Notes: generated by a model not told the origin, from the letters alone. Numbered from the stretch's first letter, positions 44,495 through 53,397 are shown. The stretch: DNA of 64,000 bases from Vibrio maritimus (GCA_000755425.1 BBMT01000006.1:300692-364691); one strand, 5' to 3'. Made by a program: numbers and translations.

Positions 44495-45351
44495 ATGAGC
44501 AAGAAACGAATTTTAATTACTGGCGCAGGTGGTTTTTTGGTACGCGCTTTATTAACCGTTACAGCAATGAATTTGATATTAAAGGCACGGACGTTGCACA
44601 GCTAGACATTACCGATGCGGATGCTGTGAGCGCAATGTTTGATGAGTTCAAACCGGACTTTGTGATTCATGCCGCAGCGATTGCAGTTACGGATTTCTGT
44701 AATCAACACCCAGATGTTGCCCACAAAGTGAATGTGCAAGGCGCCATAAATGTTGCCAACGCGTGTAAGGCAATTGGTGCGAAGCTTGTATTCATTTCGA
44801 CTGAGCAGGTCTTTAACGGGAACCCAGAGTCGGGTCCATACACAGAGGATTCTACGCCCGTACCAGACACCGTTTATGGTCAAAACAAACTAGAAGCAGA
44901 AAAAGAACTCGCGTCGATATTGCCAGAAATGTGGGTACTTCGGTTCACCTGGTTGTTTGGATTGCCTGAGCGCAATACCACTATAAACCCAAATGTGGTT
45001 TGGAATGCAACCCAGGCACTATTTAAAGGTGAAGTGATGCGGGAGCGTGGCAATGAGTTTCGAGGGTTAACTTATGTTCACGAGTTAATTGAGCAGTTCC
45101 CTAAAATCTTTGAAATACCTTATGGCACGTATCACACAGGTGCGCACAACGATGCGAGCCGCTATGAAATTGCCGAGCATATTCTAACCGAACTTAAGCT
45201 TGAATCGCGTCTTCCCGAGGTGTTAGTACAAAATGATGCACCCAAGACTCGAGACGTACGTTTAGATACCAGTAAGTTGGCTGCACAAGGTGTTTGTTTT
45301 ACCGAGAGTAAAGCGGCGATTAGCAAGTGTTTGAAAGAGTTTGGCTACTGA
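44495..45351 (+). pseudogene. Frameshifted RmlD-like NAD(P)-dependent reductase/epimerase
   Basis: ATG 44495 follows AGGAGG with two bases between pflC and this gene. The first frame reads MSKKRILITGAGGF; restoring one G near 44539 gives the loop GGFLGTRFINRYSNEF and then DIKGTDVAQLDITDADAVSA. Later come VIHAAAIAVTDFCNQHP, STEQVFNGNPESGPYTE, and the Tyr-Lys pair VYGQNKLEAEKE. About 285 aa. This extended-SDR (dTDP-4-dehydrorhamnose reductase-like) gene is not part of the E. coli cluster; its substrate is unknown. Confidence 0.8.
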
Positions 45352-45386
45352 TATAGCCACCTAGTTACAGTGATTGGAGATGTATC

Positions 45387-46064
45387 ATGATTTATATGTT
45401 AGATACCGCTAACTTAGAAGCAATCAAAAAGGCGGTCGATTTATACCCTATTGTTGGTGTAACAACAAACCCAACGATTATTGCTAAAGAGAACCGTCCG
45501 CTTCGAGACATTATTTTGGATATACGTGAGCTGATCGGATCAGAACGTATGCTGCATGCACAGGTAGTGGCCGATACTGCTGAAGTTATGCTTGAAGAGG
45601 CCAAAGCCCTTCGCAAACTCGACCCTGAAATTATCGTAAAAGTACCAGTAACACCGCAAGGTATTAAAGCGATGAAGCTCATTAGCGCCGAAGGCATTCG
45701 CATTACTGCTACAGCTATCTTAACGCCACAACAAGCTTTGATGGCGGCAATGGCAGGGGCGGAGTTCTTAGCTCCGTATGTGAACCGTCTTGATAATATC
45801 TGTGGTGATGGCACTCAGGTCGCCGCTGAAATGGCTCACTTAATCGATATGTATAATTTGGATGCTAAAGTGCTAGCCGCCTCGTTTAAAAATGTTCAGC
45901 AAGTTCACGAAGTAGCGAAAGCAGGTGTGCAGTCAGTGACCATCGCACCAGACGTGTTTGATCAACTTCTGGTACATCCTTTGACCGATTCTGGCGTAGC
46001 TGGCTTTATGAGCGACTGGCACAACGCCTACGGTGATGGGAAAACCGTTCTTGATTTGCTGTGA
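45387..46064 (+). CDS. fsa: Fructose-6-phosphate aldolase-like transaldolase (Fsa/TalC)
   Basis: ATG 45387 follows TGGAGATGTATC. The 225 aa protein has the family start YMLDTANLEAI, VGVTTNPTIIAKE and the Schiff-base lysine in VKVPVT (Lys85). APYVNRLDN holds the Tyr131 that marks aldolase rather than transaldolase activity. In E. coli FsaA/FsaB split 1-deoxyfructose 6-phosphate into glyceraldehyde 3-phosphate and hydroxyacetone. Its place after pflDC fits that role. A terminator follows at 46110. Confidence 0.92.
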   Translation: MIYMLDTANLEAIKKAVDLYPIVGVTTNPTIIAKENRPLRDIILDIRELIGSERMLHAQVVADTAEVMLEEAKALRKLDPEIIVKVPVTPQGIKAMKLISAEGIRITATAILTPQQALMAAMAGAEFLAPYVNRLDNICGDGTQVAAEMAHLIDMYNLDAKVLAASFKNVQQVHEVAKAGVQSVTIAPDVFDQLLVHPLTDSGVAGFMSDWHNAYGDGKTVLDLL

Positions 46065-46109
46065 TTATGATTGAGAACAAGTTTACGTAGATTAGACAAA
46101 GACATGGAT

Positions 46110-46140
46110 GCCTAGTGAGATTATACTCACTAGGCTTTTT
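46110..46140 (+). terminator. Rho-independent terminator between fsa and frwD
   Basis: GCCTAGTGAG (46110-46119) and CTCACTAGGC (46126-46135) form a perfect 10 bp stem with a six-base loop, then TTTTT. It lies inside the operon, 25 bp before the frwD start, and would reduce frwD expression unless read through. Confidence 0.85.
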
Positions 46141-46165
46141 GCTATAGGAATATCTCAGGAAAACG

Positions 46166-46501
46166 ATGAATTTAGTTGGAGTTACGGCTTGTATTAGTGG
46201 TGTCGCACATACCTATATGGCAGCGGAATTGCTAGAAAAATCGGCCAAAAAAGCAGGTCACAAAATTGATGTTGAGACACAGGGTGCACTTGGCGCAGAA
46301 AACTCGCTAGAACAGGAAGCGATCGACAGAGCGGATGTGGCATTTATCATTGCTGACATCAATATTGAAGGTGTTGAGCGTTTTGACAACTCTCGCTTGA
46401 TTAAAATGTCGATATCTGACTTTCTGCGTAATCCTGAACTCGCAATTACTGCCATTGAACGTGCCAAAAGAGCGCCAGCTGGCACGGTAATCAACGTTTA
46501 A
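46166..46501 (+). CDS. frwD: PTS fructose-type EIIB (FrwD-like)
   Basis: The gene encodes 111 aa from ATG 46166, behind CTCAGGAAAACG. The phosphocysteine loop TACISGVAHTYMAAELLE puts Cys at residue 9, and ADVAFIIADINIEGVERF is the second block. It is related to frwB but divergent outside the active site. Two EIIB proteins with one EIIC is the E. coli frwB/frwD pattern. The stop is 2 bp from that of the AraC gene. Confidence 0.9.
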   Translation: MNLVGVTACISGVAHTYMAAELLEKSAKKAGHKIDVETQGALGAENSLEQEAIDRADVAFIIADINIEGVERFDNSRLIKMSISDFLRNPELAITAIERAKRAPAGTVINV

Positions 46502-46503
46502 GT

Positions 46504-47362
46504 CTATTCTACCGTTCCACTTTGGTAGTGCGCACGATACTGCGAAGGGGAGCGGTCCGTTTGTTGTTTGAACACGCGACAAAAGTAATTACTATCATTA
46601 AATCCGCATCGGTGTGCAATCTCTTTTACCTTTGTATCATATTGTTTTAAAAGATATTTTGCTCGCTCTAGGCGGATGCGAGTTAGATACTCATTGAACT
46701 TTACATTGCCCTCTTTGTGGAAAAGCTGCGATAAGTAGTTAGGTGATACATAAAAGTGTTTAGCGACCGATTCTCTTGTTAGTGGCTCGTGATAATTTTG
46801 CTCGAGATAATCTCTAACCGCATCAAACAGCGCCTTACTTTTCGAAGGTGTTTCTGGTGGATTATGGATAAGATCGTGGATATGACTGAACAAGCTACTT
46901 GCTAACAATTGCAACGTGTTCTGATCTTGTGCATGCCACGCCATTTCTTCTACAGCTTGGAGAATGAATGAACCGGTTCGTGGTCCACGCCTTGCGACAT
47001 TTTCTTTGATAGCCGAATCGAATTTCTCGCCATCCCAACTCAGTAAACTCATACCAAAACTTTGTTTGCCCACAAGCACTGTCATCGTAACCACGGGTCT
47101 ATCCCAGTTGGGTTTGTTCCAACTCTCAGCGTAGGTAGAGAACATCACCTTGTTGCAGTTGCACTCCTGTATCGCTACCTACGCTGTTACCGACATCCAT
47201 ATCCAGCTCACCAATCAACACCATTTCAATGCGAGGAAAGTGGACTTGATAAGCAAGGGGAGGGGGACTGGGAAGATTGCCAGCAAACTGCAGTGAACGG
47301 ATTTGTTCCGTATTAGTGGCGTAGTGTTGGAGGGCTTCTATTAGGTAAGTTCTGTCTAACAT
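46504..47362 (-). pseudogene. Frameshifted AraC-family regulator (YijO-like)
   Basis: The gene starts at ATG 47362 (MLDRTYLIEALQHYATNTEQ). The N-terminal part is a cupin-like sensing region, broken near 47137 after GDVLYL; the next frame resumes AESWNKPNWDRPV. The C-terminal HTH pair is complete: LTRESVAKHFYVSPNYLSQL and VKEIAHRCGFNDSNYFCRVF. The intact length is about 286 aa. In E. coli an AraC-type gene, yijO, sits next to frwD, and this is the same arrangement. I infer it binds the direct-repeat operators. Confidence 0.85.
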
Positions 47363-47470
47363 GTTTTATAACAATCTTCTAGCTAAAGAGTACTCGTTTG
47401 CGGAGGTAACATTATACATTACAGGCTAAAACTGGGGTTTTGAGTTGGTTCACATTTATATAACGATCAT

Positions 47471-47501
47471 ACAAATATCCAGTTTATCGTAGAAATTCCC
47501 T
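47471..47501 (-). promoter_or_regulatory. Direct-repeat operator, site C
   Basis: On the minus strand AGGGAATTT and TGGATATTTGT are 20 bp apart. The 15-mer AAACTGGATATTTGT is identical to site A at 39335-39349. It lies between the AraC gene and the phytanoyl dioxygenase gene, so it may control one or both. Confidence 0.65.
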
Positions 47502-47568
47502 ACAGGATTTTTGTTCATTTCGCAGTAGATTGATAACTGAAAAGTCAGCCTAAGAAAGGATAATAATA

Positions 47569-48326
47569 ATGCCTCATCAATCTACCCTACATGGACTATA
47601 CTCCACACAAGGCCTTACGCCACGCCAATATGACGAACTCGATACCCACGGATTTACTGTTATTCACGATGTGATTGATCCTGAGTGGCTCCAAGAGCTG
47701 AGAGATAAATTCGACTACCTTGTTGAGAAAGAGGGTGAGAATCTAGCAATAGAACACCACCAAGAAGAGACCGTGACTCGAATTGCCAACTTGATTAACA
47801 AAGGTACGGTTTGGGAGAAAATTTGGTCACACCCTTTAGTACTCGATGCATGCCAGCACATATTCAAAGGTGAATTTAAGCTGTCGAGTCTTAATGGCAG
47901 AGAAGCGCATCCAGGCGGTGGGCTTCAGCCATTGCACGGTGACTGGAAGAAGCCTCGTCCCGATTTTCCTAAAGTTCACTTGGTGAATTCGATATGGGCA
48001 CTTGATGATTTATGCAAAGACAATGGTGCGCCGCGTATTATCCCTGGAACGCATCTACGACCAGAGTTGCCTGAAGATGTGCTTGAAGATACCGAAGCTC
48101 CTCACCCGCAAGAGGTGTACTTGGAGTGTCCTGCAGGCAGCATAATGATTTTCAATGCTCATACATGGCATGGAGCACGATAAACCATATCGGCACTAGG
48201 AGACGTGTGCTACACGGCTTGTATGTTTCTGGAGACGGTATTCAACAGCAAGATCAAAAGAAATGGTTACTACCGCAAACAGCACTGAGACTTAATCAAG
48301 CTCAAATGCGCTTGTTGGACGTATAG
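47569..48326 (+). pseudogene. Frameshifted phytanoyl-CoA dioxygenase-family protein
   Basis: ATG 47569 follows AAGAAAGGATAATA. The 204 aa first frame has QPLHGDWKKP (HxD iron ligands) and, near the end, FNAHTWHGAR (distal His and 2-oxoglutarate Arg). It then breaks near 48180; the next frame continues NHIGTRRRVLHGLYVSGDGI to a stop at 48326. The intact length is about 252 aa. These Fe(II)/2-oxoglutarate enzymes hydroxylate small molecules; the substrate is unknown. It is divergent from the AraC gene with operator site C between. Confidence 0.8.
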
Positions 48327-49046
48327 TGACAAGCAGCCACAACTAATAGATTTAGTTCTCCTAAAAATTGGCTATCTGCTTGAAGTTGTAGATAGCCGTA
48401 AACTGTACATCTCTGGATTTGCGACTATCCTCTAAACTTTCCGCTCAAATTAACCTTGCCTTTAGTGGGTGAATTTGCTCACGTTATTTTGCAAAGCCCC
48501 ACAATGAGACATATTGCGCCATGTTATAGGGCGAGTGTTTCTATTGTGTAATCGTTTGTTGCAAATATGTAAAATGTTAAGTTATTGGCTCTATTTTTAT
48601 AGTGTTGAATTTCAGAGACTTAATAATAATGCTCGATAATTAGCTTTTGAAAATACGTTATTATGTTGATACTTAATTCACAAGTGATTGCACTTTTTTT
48701 AGGGCGTAGTTCATTGGTGTTATTTATTGATAAAAATACCACTTGCATAATTTAGTTCGTTAATTCAGTAAGTTATGTTGTTGTTGATGGCTTTAATGTT
48801 TGTTTACATTGTTTGTTGTTGATTACATGTTCATTTGTGATAGTGATCAACTTTATGGCTCGTTACCTAAATAATCGATGGTGAAATATTAAGATTCCTT
48901 TAAATTTATATTTAAAACTTAAAACGTAATAAAAGCTGTGTAATTTCAATAATAAAAGTCAGCTAAGTAAAAAAGCGTACTAGGTCGTCTTATTTTAATT
49001 TTAATAAAATAGCTAATAAAGCTAGTTGCTAGGAATGGAGTCACCA
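48327..49046 (+). promoter_or_regulatory. Long AT-rich gap upstream of the pha operon
   Basis: About 720 bp without a gene. Near its left end a stem GGCTATCT/AGATAGCC (48370-48397) may end the dioxygenase transcript. From about 48520 to 49020 the sequence is very AT-rich with many A and T tracts (for example AATTTTAATAAAATAGC). It probably holds the promoter and perhaps H-NS or Lrp sites for phaB. No small gene or RNA could be recognised. Confidence 0.5.
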
Positions 49047-49787
49047 ATGAAAAAGCTCGCAATAATTACGGGATCAAAAGGCGGAATTGGTTCTGCTATC
49101 TCTTCGAAACTTGTCCAACAAGACTATCGTCTCATCGCAACATACAGCACAGGGAATTACGAATGTGCTAAGCGCTGGTTTGATGAAAAAGGCTTTACAG
49201 AAGATCAAGTTCGTTTGTTCGAACTCGATGTGACGAATACAGAGGAGTGCAGGGAAAAGCTAGGATTGCTGCAACAAGAAGAAGGTACTTTTGACCTTGT
49301 TGTTAACAATGCTGGTATTACTCGCGACGGCCAGTTTAAAAAAATGACCTCAGACAGCTGGTTTGATGTCATCAATACCAACCTAAATAGCGTGTTCAAC
49401 GTTACCCAACCTCTGTTTGCGGCCATGTGCGAAAAAGGCAATGGCCGAGTCATCAATATTTCATCTGTAAATGGACAAAAGGGTCAGTTTGGTCAAACAA
49501 ACTATGCAGCAGCGAAAGCGGGCATGATTGGTTTTACTAAAGCTCTGGCGGCAGAAGGTGCACGATCTGGGGTGACTGCAAATGTCGTGGCTCCTGGTTA
49601 TACAGGCACTCCAATGGTAGAAGCAATGCGTGAAGAAGTATTGGACTCGATTAAGAGTACCATTCCACTGAAACGTTTAGCCAAGCCAGAAGAAATTGCA
49701 TCCTCAGTTGCTTATTTAGCAAGTGAAGAAGCGGGTTATATTACAGGTGAAACAATCGCTATCAATGGCGGCTTATACATGGCGTAA
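49047..49787 (+). CDS. phaB: Acetoacetyl-CoA reductase
   Basis: I start at ATG 49047; the upstream in-frame ATG at 49026 has no ribosome site, whereas ATGGAG precedes 49047. The 246 aa SDR has TGSKGGIGSAI (residues 8-18), NNAG (87-90), Ser140, Tyr153 and Lys157. It reduces acetoacetyl-CoA to (R)-3-hydroxybutyryl-CoA with NADPH. It is first in the phaB-phaA-phaP-phaC cluster, the usual Vibrio order. Confidence 0.93.
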   Translation: MKKLAIITGSKGGIGSAISSKLVQQDYRLIATYSTGNYECAKRWFDEKGFTEDQVRLFELDVTNTEECREKLGLLQQEEGTFDLVVNNAGITRDGQFKKMTSDSWFDVINTNLNSVFNVTQPLFAAMCEKGNGRVINISSVNGQKGQFGQTNYAAAKAGMIGFTKALAAEGARSGVTANVVAPGYTGTPMVEAMREEVLDSIKSTIPLKRLAKPEEIASSVAYLASEEAGYITGETIAINGGLYMA

Positions 49788-49805
49788 AGCTAATAAGGGA
49801 TAACA

Positions 49806-51011
49806 ATGGAAAAAGTATTTATAGTTGCAGCAAAACGAACTGCAATTGGTAGTTTTGGCGGTACCCTTAAAAATATTTCAGCAGGTGATTTAGCGGCGGC
49901 AGCAATTAAAGGCGCTCTAGAGACGACAGTAATACCCGTTGAAGAAATTGATGAAGTTATTGTTGGTAATGTTGTAAGTGCAAATCAAGGTATGGGTATT
50001 GGCCGTCAAGCGTCAATTAAAGCTGGTATTCCAGCAGAAGTTCCAGCTTACACATTAAATATGGTGTGTGGTAGCGGAATGAAAACTTTGATGGACGCGG
50101 CCTCTCATATTAAAGCGGGTGAAGCTGACGTCGTTGTTGCAGCAGGTGTTGAAGTGATGTCGCAAATTCCATTTGCGATGCCAGCGACAGCGCGCAGTGG
50201 TCACAAAATGGGTGACATGACAGCAAAAGACCTGTTGGTTTCGGATGGTTTGACGGATGTTTTCAATGCTTATCACATGGGTGTGACGGCAGAGAACATC
50301 GCTAAGCAAGTCGACATATCACGCGATGATCAAGACGCTTATGCACTAAGCAGTCAACAAAAAGCAGTCGCGGCGATCGAAGCGGGTAAGTTTGAACAAG
50401 AGATTGTCCCTGTAGAAGTCAAAGTTCGTCGTAACGTGGTCGAGTTTGCCACAGATGAATATCCAAAAGTAGACGCAACCATGGAAGGTCTCGCTAAGCT
50501 AAGGCCTGCATTTGATCGTGAAGGGTCAGTGACCGCTGGTAATGCATCAGGGATCAATGATGGTGCAAGTGCTCTGATTGTGGCGTCTGAATCTGCAGTA
50601 AATCGTATGGGATTGACACCACTTTGTGAGCTGGTGGCAAGTGCTCAAACGGGGCTGGATCCTCAAGTGATGGGCTTAGGTCCTGTGCAAGCTGTGACCA
50701 GTGCATTGGCCAAAGCAGAGCTAACGATTTCTGACGTAAATGTGTTTGAGCTAAACGAAGCATTTGCGGCGCAAGCCCTTGGTGTTATTCGTAACTTAGC
50801 CTCTGAACACGGCGTTTCTGCAGAGTCAATTTTGCAACGCGCAAACCCTAATGGGGGCGCGATTGCCTTAGGGCATCCGCTGGGTGCTTCAGGTAACCGC
50901 ATCATCGTGACTTTGATTCACGAGATGCTAAGAGAAAACAAAGATCTAGGTGTCGCCTCTTTATGTATTGGTGGTGGCATGGGAACTGCAGTCGTTGTTA
51001 AGCGCTGTTAA
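49806..51011 (+). CDS. phaA: Acetyl-CoA acetyltransferase (beta-ketothiolase)
   Basis: The gene encodes 401 aa from ATG 49806, behind TAAGGGATAAC. The catalytic set is present: Cys88 in NMVCGSG, His357 in GHPLGASG, Cys387 in CIGGGMG. The N-terminal KRTAIGSFGG and NEAFAAQALGV blocks are standard. It condenses two acetyl-CoA to acetoacetyl-CoA, feeding phaB. The gap to phaB is 18 bp, so the two are co-transcribed. Confidence 0.94.
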   Translation: MEKVFIVAAKRTAIGSFGGTLKNISAGDLAAAAIKGALETTVIPVEEIDEVIVGNVVSANQGMGIGRQASIKAGIPAEVPAYTLNMVCGSGMKTLMDAASHIKAGEADVVVAAGVEVMSQIPFAMPATARSGHKMGDMTAKDLLVSDGLTDVFNAYHMGVTAENIAKQVDISRDDQDAYALSSQQKAVAAIEAGKFEQEIVPVEVKVRRNVVEFATDEYPKVDATMEGLAKLRPAFDREGSVTAGNASGINDGASALIVASESAVNRMGLTPLCELVASAQTGLDPQVMGLGPVQAVTSALAKAELTISDVNVFELNEAFAAQALGVIRNLASEHGVSAESILQRANPNGGAIALGHPLGASGNRIIVTLIHEMLRENKDLGVASLCIGGGMGTAVVVKRC

Positions 51012-51089
51012 TTGTGTTGTCGGAAGCCCAACTAACTGGGATAGATTTGATTTAGAAACTGGAATGTTTATTTCTTAGGAGAAATGATT

Positions 51090-51437
51090 ATGTACACGGA
51101 TATTTTCAAAGTGATCAACGAGCAGTCTGAAAAAACGTTTGAACCATACGTGAAGTTCAACAAGCTCATGACGAAAAATGTTGAAACACTGACTGAACTT
51201 CAACTGAATGCTATGCGCGCATACAGCGAGTTGGGTGTGAGCCAAATGAAAGCAGCAACAGAGATCAAAGATGTTTCATCTCTAGCGGTTTTCAACAGCC
51301 AACAGCTGAGCACGATGTCTCGTCTATCACAACAAATGATGGATGACAGCAACAAGCTTCAGCAAGTAGCAAAAGAGTTCAAAGAAGACCTAGAAGCTAT
51401 CACTACTGACGCTGTTAAAGCGAGCACACCTGCTTAA
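51090..51437 (+). CDS. phaP: Phasin family protein
   Basis: I choose ATG 51090, eight bases after AGGAG, over ATG 51084. The 115 aa protein is amphipathic and helical with no cysteine. The phasin start YTDIFKVINEQSEKTFEPYV and NVETLTELQLNAMRAYSELG are characteristic. Phasins coat polyhydroxyalkanoate granules and control their number. A strong terminator after it may keep phasin levels above phaC. Confidence 0.9.
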   Translation: MYTDIFKVINEQSEKTFEPYVKFNKLMTKNVETLTELQLNAMRAYSELGVSQMKAATEIKDVSSLAVFNSQQLSTMSRLSQQMMDDSNKLQQVAKEFKEDLEAITTDAVKASTPA

Positions 51438-51478
51438 CATCAGTTTTAGGTAGATTCAGTACCTATATATAGATAGAG

Positions 51479-51512
51479 GGTTGCGGGGACACTCGTTCCC
51501 GCAACCTTTTTT
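51479..51512 (+). terminator. Rho-independent terminator between phasin and phaC
   Basis: GGTTGCGGG pairs with CCCGCAACC around a short loop, followed by TTTTTT. It sits inside the pha operon. Confidence 0.85.
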
Positions 51513-51536
51513 GTTTCCAAGAAAAGGGTTTTAGTT

Positions 51537-53363
51537 ATGTTCCAAAACTTCTTTTCGGACTACCTTGTGAAACTGCAGGAGAGCAACCAGCAATGGTGGA
51601 AAGACTTCGAGCAAGGCAAGGCAGCCGTAAATAGCCCTCTGACTAAAGCGATGCAGGAACTCAATGCTGAGGACACTGCAGAGTTTATGAACAAGGCATC
51701 CAAGCAACCCGCCGCTATGTTGGATATGCAAACCAAGTGGTGGATGCAGCAACTCGAAATATGGCAGCGTGTCGCGCTGCAATCCAGTAAAGAACAAGTT
51801 GTTGACGTTGAAAAGGGCGATCGTCGATTCCAAGACGACGCGTGGAAAGAAGAAGCGTTTTACAACTTTATTAAGCAGTCTTACGTTTTGTTCAGTAAAA
51901 CGTACCTCGATACCATCAATTCGGTTGAAGGTGTGGACGAGAAAATCAAAGAACGTCTCACGTTTTTCTCCCGTCAAACTTTAAACGCACTATCGCCAAC
52001 CAACTTTATCGCAACTAACCCTGAGCTTTTAAAACTCACGCTTGAGCAAAATGGTGAAAACTTGCTCGCTGGTTTACAGCAGTTTCAGGAAGACATGGAA
52101 GCGAGCGCGGATGTACTGAAAATTCGCATGACGAATACAGAAGCGTTCCAGATTGGTGAGCATGTCGCGAACACAGCTGGGGATGTAGTATTTAAAAATG
52201 AGTTGTTTGAGCTTATTCAATACCGTCCGCTGACTGAAAAGGTGAATGCGACTCCGCTACTGATCGTTCCACCGTTTATCAATAAGTACTACATCCTTGA
52301 TCTTCGTGAGAAGAACTCGATGGTGAAATGGCTGCTAGAGCAAGGTCATTCGGTATTTATGATGTCTTGGCGAAACCCAGGTCCTTCACAAGCTAAAGTC
52401 GAATTTGGCGACTATGTAACGGAAGGGGTAGTCAAAGCAGTAGCGGCGATTGAGTCGATTACAGGTAAAGATCAGATCAATGCTGCGGGTTACTGTATTG
52501 GTGGCACTGTGTTGGCGTCAACCGTGGCTTACTACGCTGCTAAACGAATGAAGAAGCGCATTGTATCAGCGTCTTTCTTTACGACGTTACTAGACTTCAG
52601 CCAGCCTGGTGAAGTCGGTGCCTACATCAACGATACCATTATTCGTGCTATAGAACTTCAGAACAATTCTCTGGGTTACATGGATGGCCGATCTTTGAGT
52701 GTGACCTTCAGTCTGCTGCGTGAGAACAGTTTGTACTGGAACTACTACGTTGATAACTACCTCAAGGGAAATAGCCCCGTCGATTTTGATTTGTTGTACT
52801 GGAACAGTGATAGTACGAACGTTGCGGCAGCGACGCATAACTTCTTACTACGCCAACTTTACTTGGAGAACAAGTTGATTGCTGATAAAGGGGTTAAAAT
52901 TGGAGGCGTTTGGATTGACCTGGACAAGATTCGTATTCCAAGCTATTTCATCTCGACAAAAGAAGACCATATTGCTCTGTGGCAAGGCACGTATCGTGGA
53001 GCTTTGAAAATGGGTGGCAATAAAACCTTTGTGCTTGGTGAATCAGGGCATATTGCAGGTATCGTTAATCATCCAGAAAAAGAGAAGTATGGCTTTTGGA
53101 CAAACTCAACGCTGGATGAGTCAGCGGAAGAGTGGATTAACAACGCTGATCATCACAAAGGGTCTTGGTGGTTACATTGGAATGAATGGCTTGGTCAATA
53201 CATTCCAGAAGAACAAGTTGAACCATTCCCGGTGGGTAACGAAGATTATCCGGTATTGGGTGCAGCTCCGGGTAAGTACGTTGCTCAGACCCTGCCCATT
53301 ATTGAGCCTATCGATGCGAATGAGCAGACCGAGTCAGACACGTCGGAATCTCAAACTGCATAA
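51537..53363 (+). CDS. phaC: Class I polyhydroxyalkanoate synthase
   Basis: The gene encodes 608 aa from ATG 51537. The lipase-like box AAGYCIGGT holds Cys320, followed by Asp477 (KEDHIALW) and His505 (GESGHIAG), the catalytic triad. The size and the long N-terminal domain (residues 1-200) fit class I, which polymerises short-chain hydroxyacyl-CoA. It is the last gene of the pha cluster. A terminator follows at 53368. Confidence 0.95.
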   Translation: MFQNFFSDYLVKLQESNQQWWKDFEQGKAAVNSPLTKAMQELNAEDTAEFMNKASKQPAAMLDMQTKWWMQQLEIWQRVALQSSKEQVVDVEKGDRRFQDDAWKEEAFYNFIKQSYVLFSKTYLDTINSVEGVDEKIKERLTFFSRQTLNALSPTNFIATNPELLKLTLEQNGENLLAGLQQFQEDMEASADVLKIRMTNTEAFQIGEHVANTAGDVVFKNELFELIQYRPLTEKVNATPLLIVPPFINKYYILDLREKNSMVKWLLEQGHSVFMMSWRNPGPSQAKVEFGDYVTEGVVKAVAAIESITGKDQINAAGYCIGGTVLASTVAYYAAKRMKKRIVSASFFTTLLDFSQPGEVGAYINDTIIRAIELQNNSLGYMDGRSLSVTFSLLRENSLYWNYYVDNYLKGNSPVDFDLLYWNSDSTNVAAATHNFLLRQLYLENKLIADKGVKIGGVWIDLDKIRIPSYFISTKEDHIALWQGTYRGALKMGGNKTFVLGESGHIAGIVNHPEKEKYGFWTNSTLDESAEEWINNADHHKGSWWLHWNEWLGQYIPEEQVEPFPVGNEDYPVLGAAPGKYVAQTLPIIEPIDANEQTESDTSESQTA

Positions 53364-53367
53364 ATTA

Positions 53368-53397
53368 CTAAGGGTCCACTGCGGCCCTTAGCTTTTT
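53368..53397 (+). terminator. Rho-independent terminator after phaC
   Basis: CTAAGGG and CCCTTAG form a 7 bp stem around TCCACTGCGG, followed by CTTTTTC. Confidence 0.75.
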
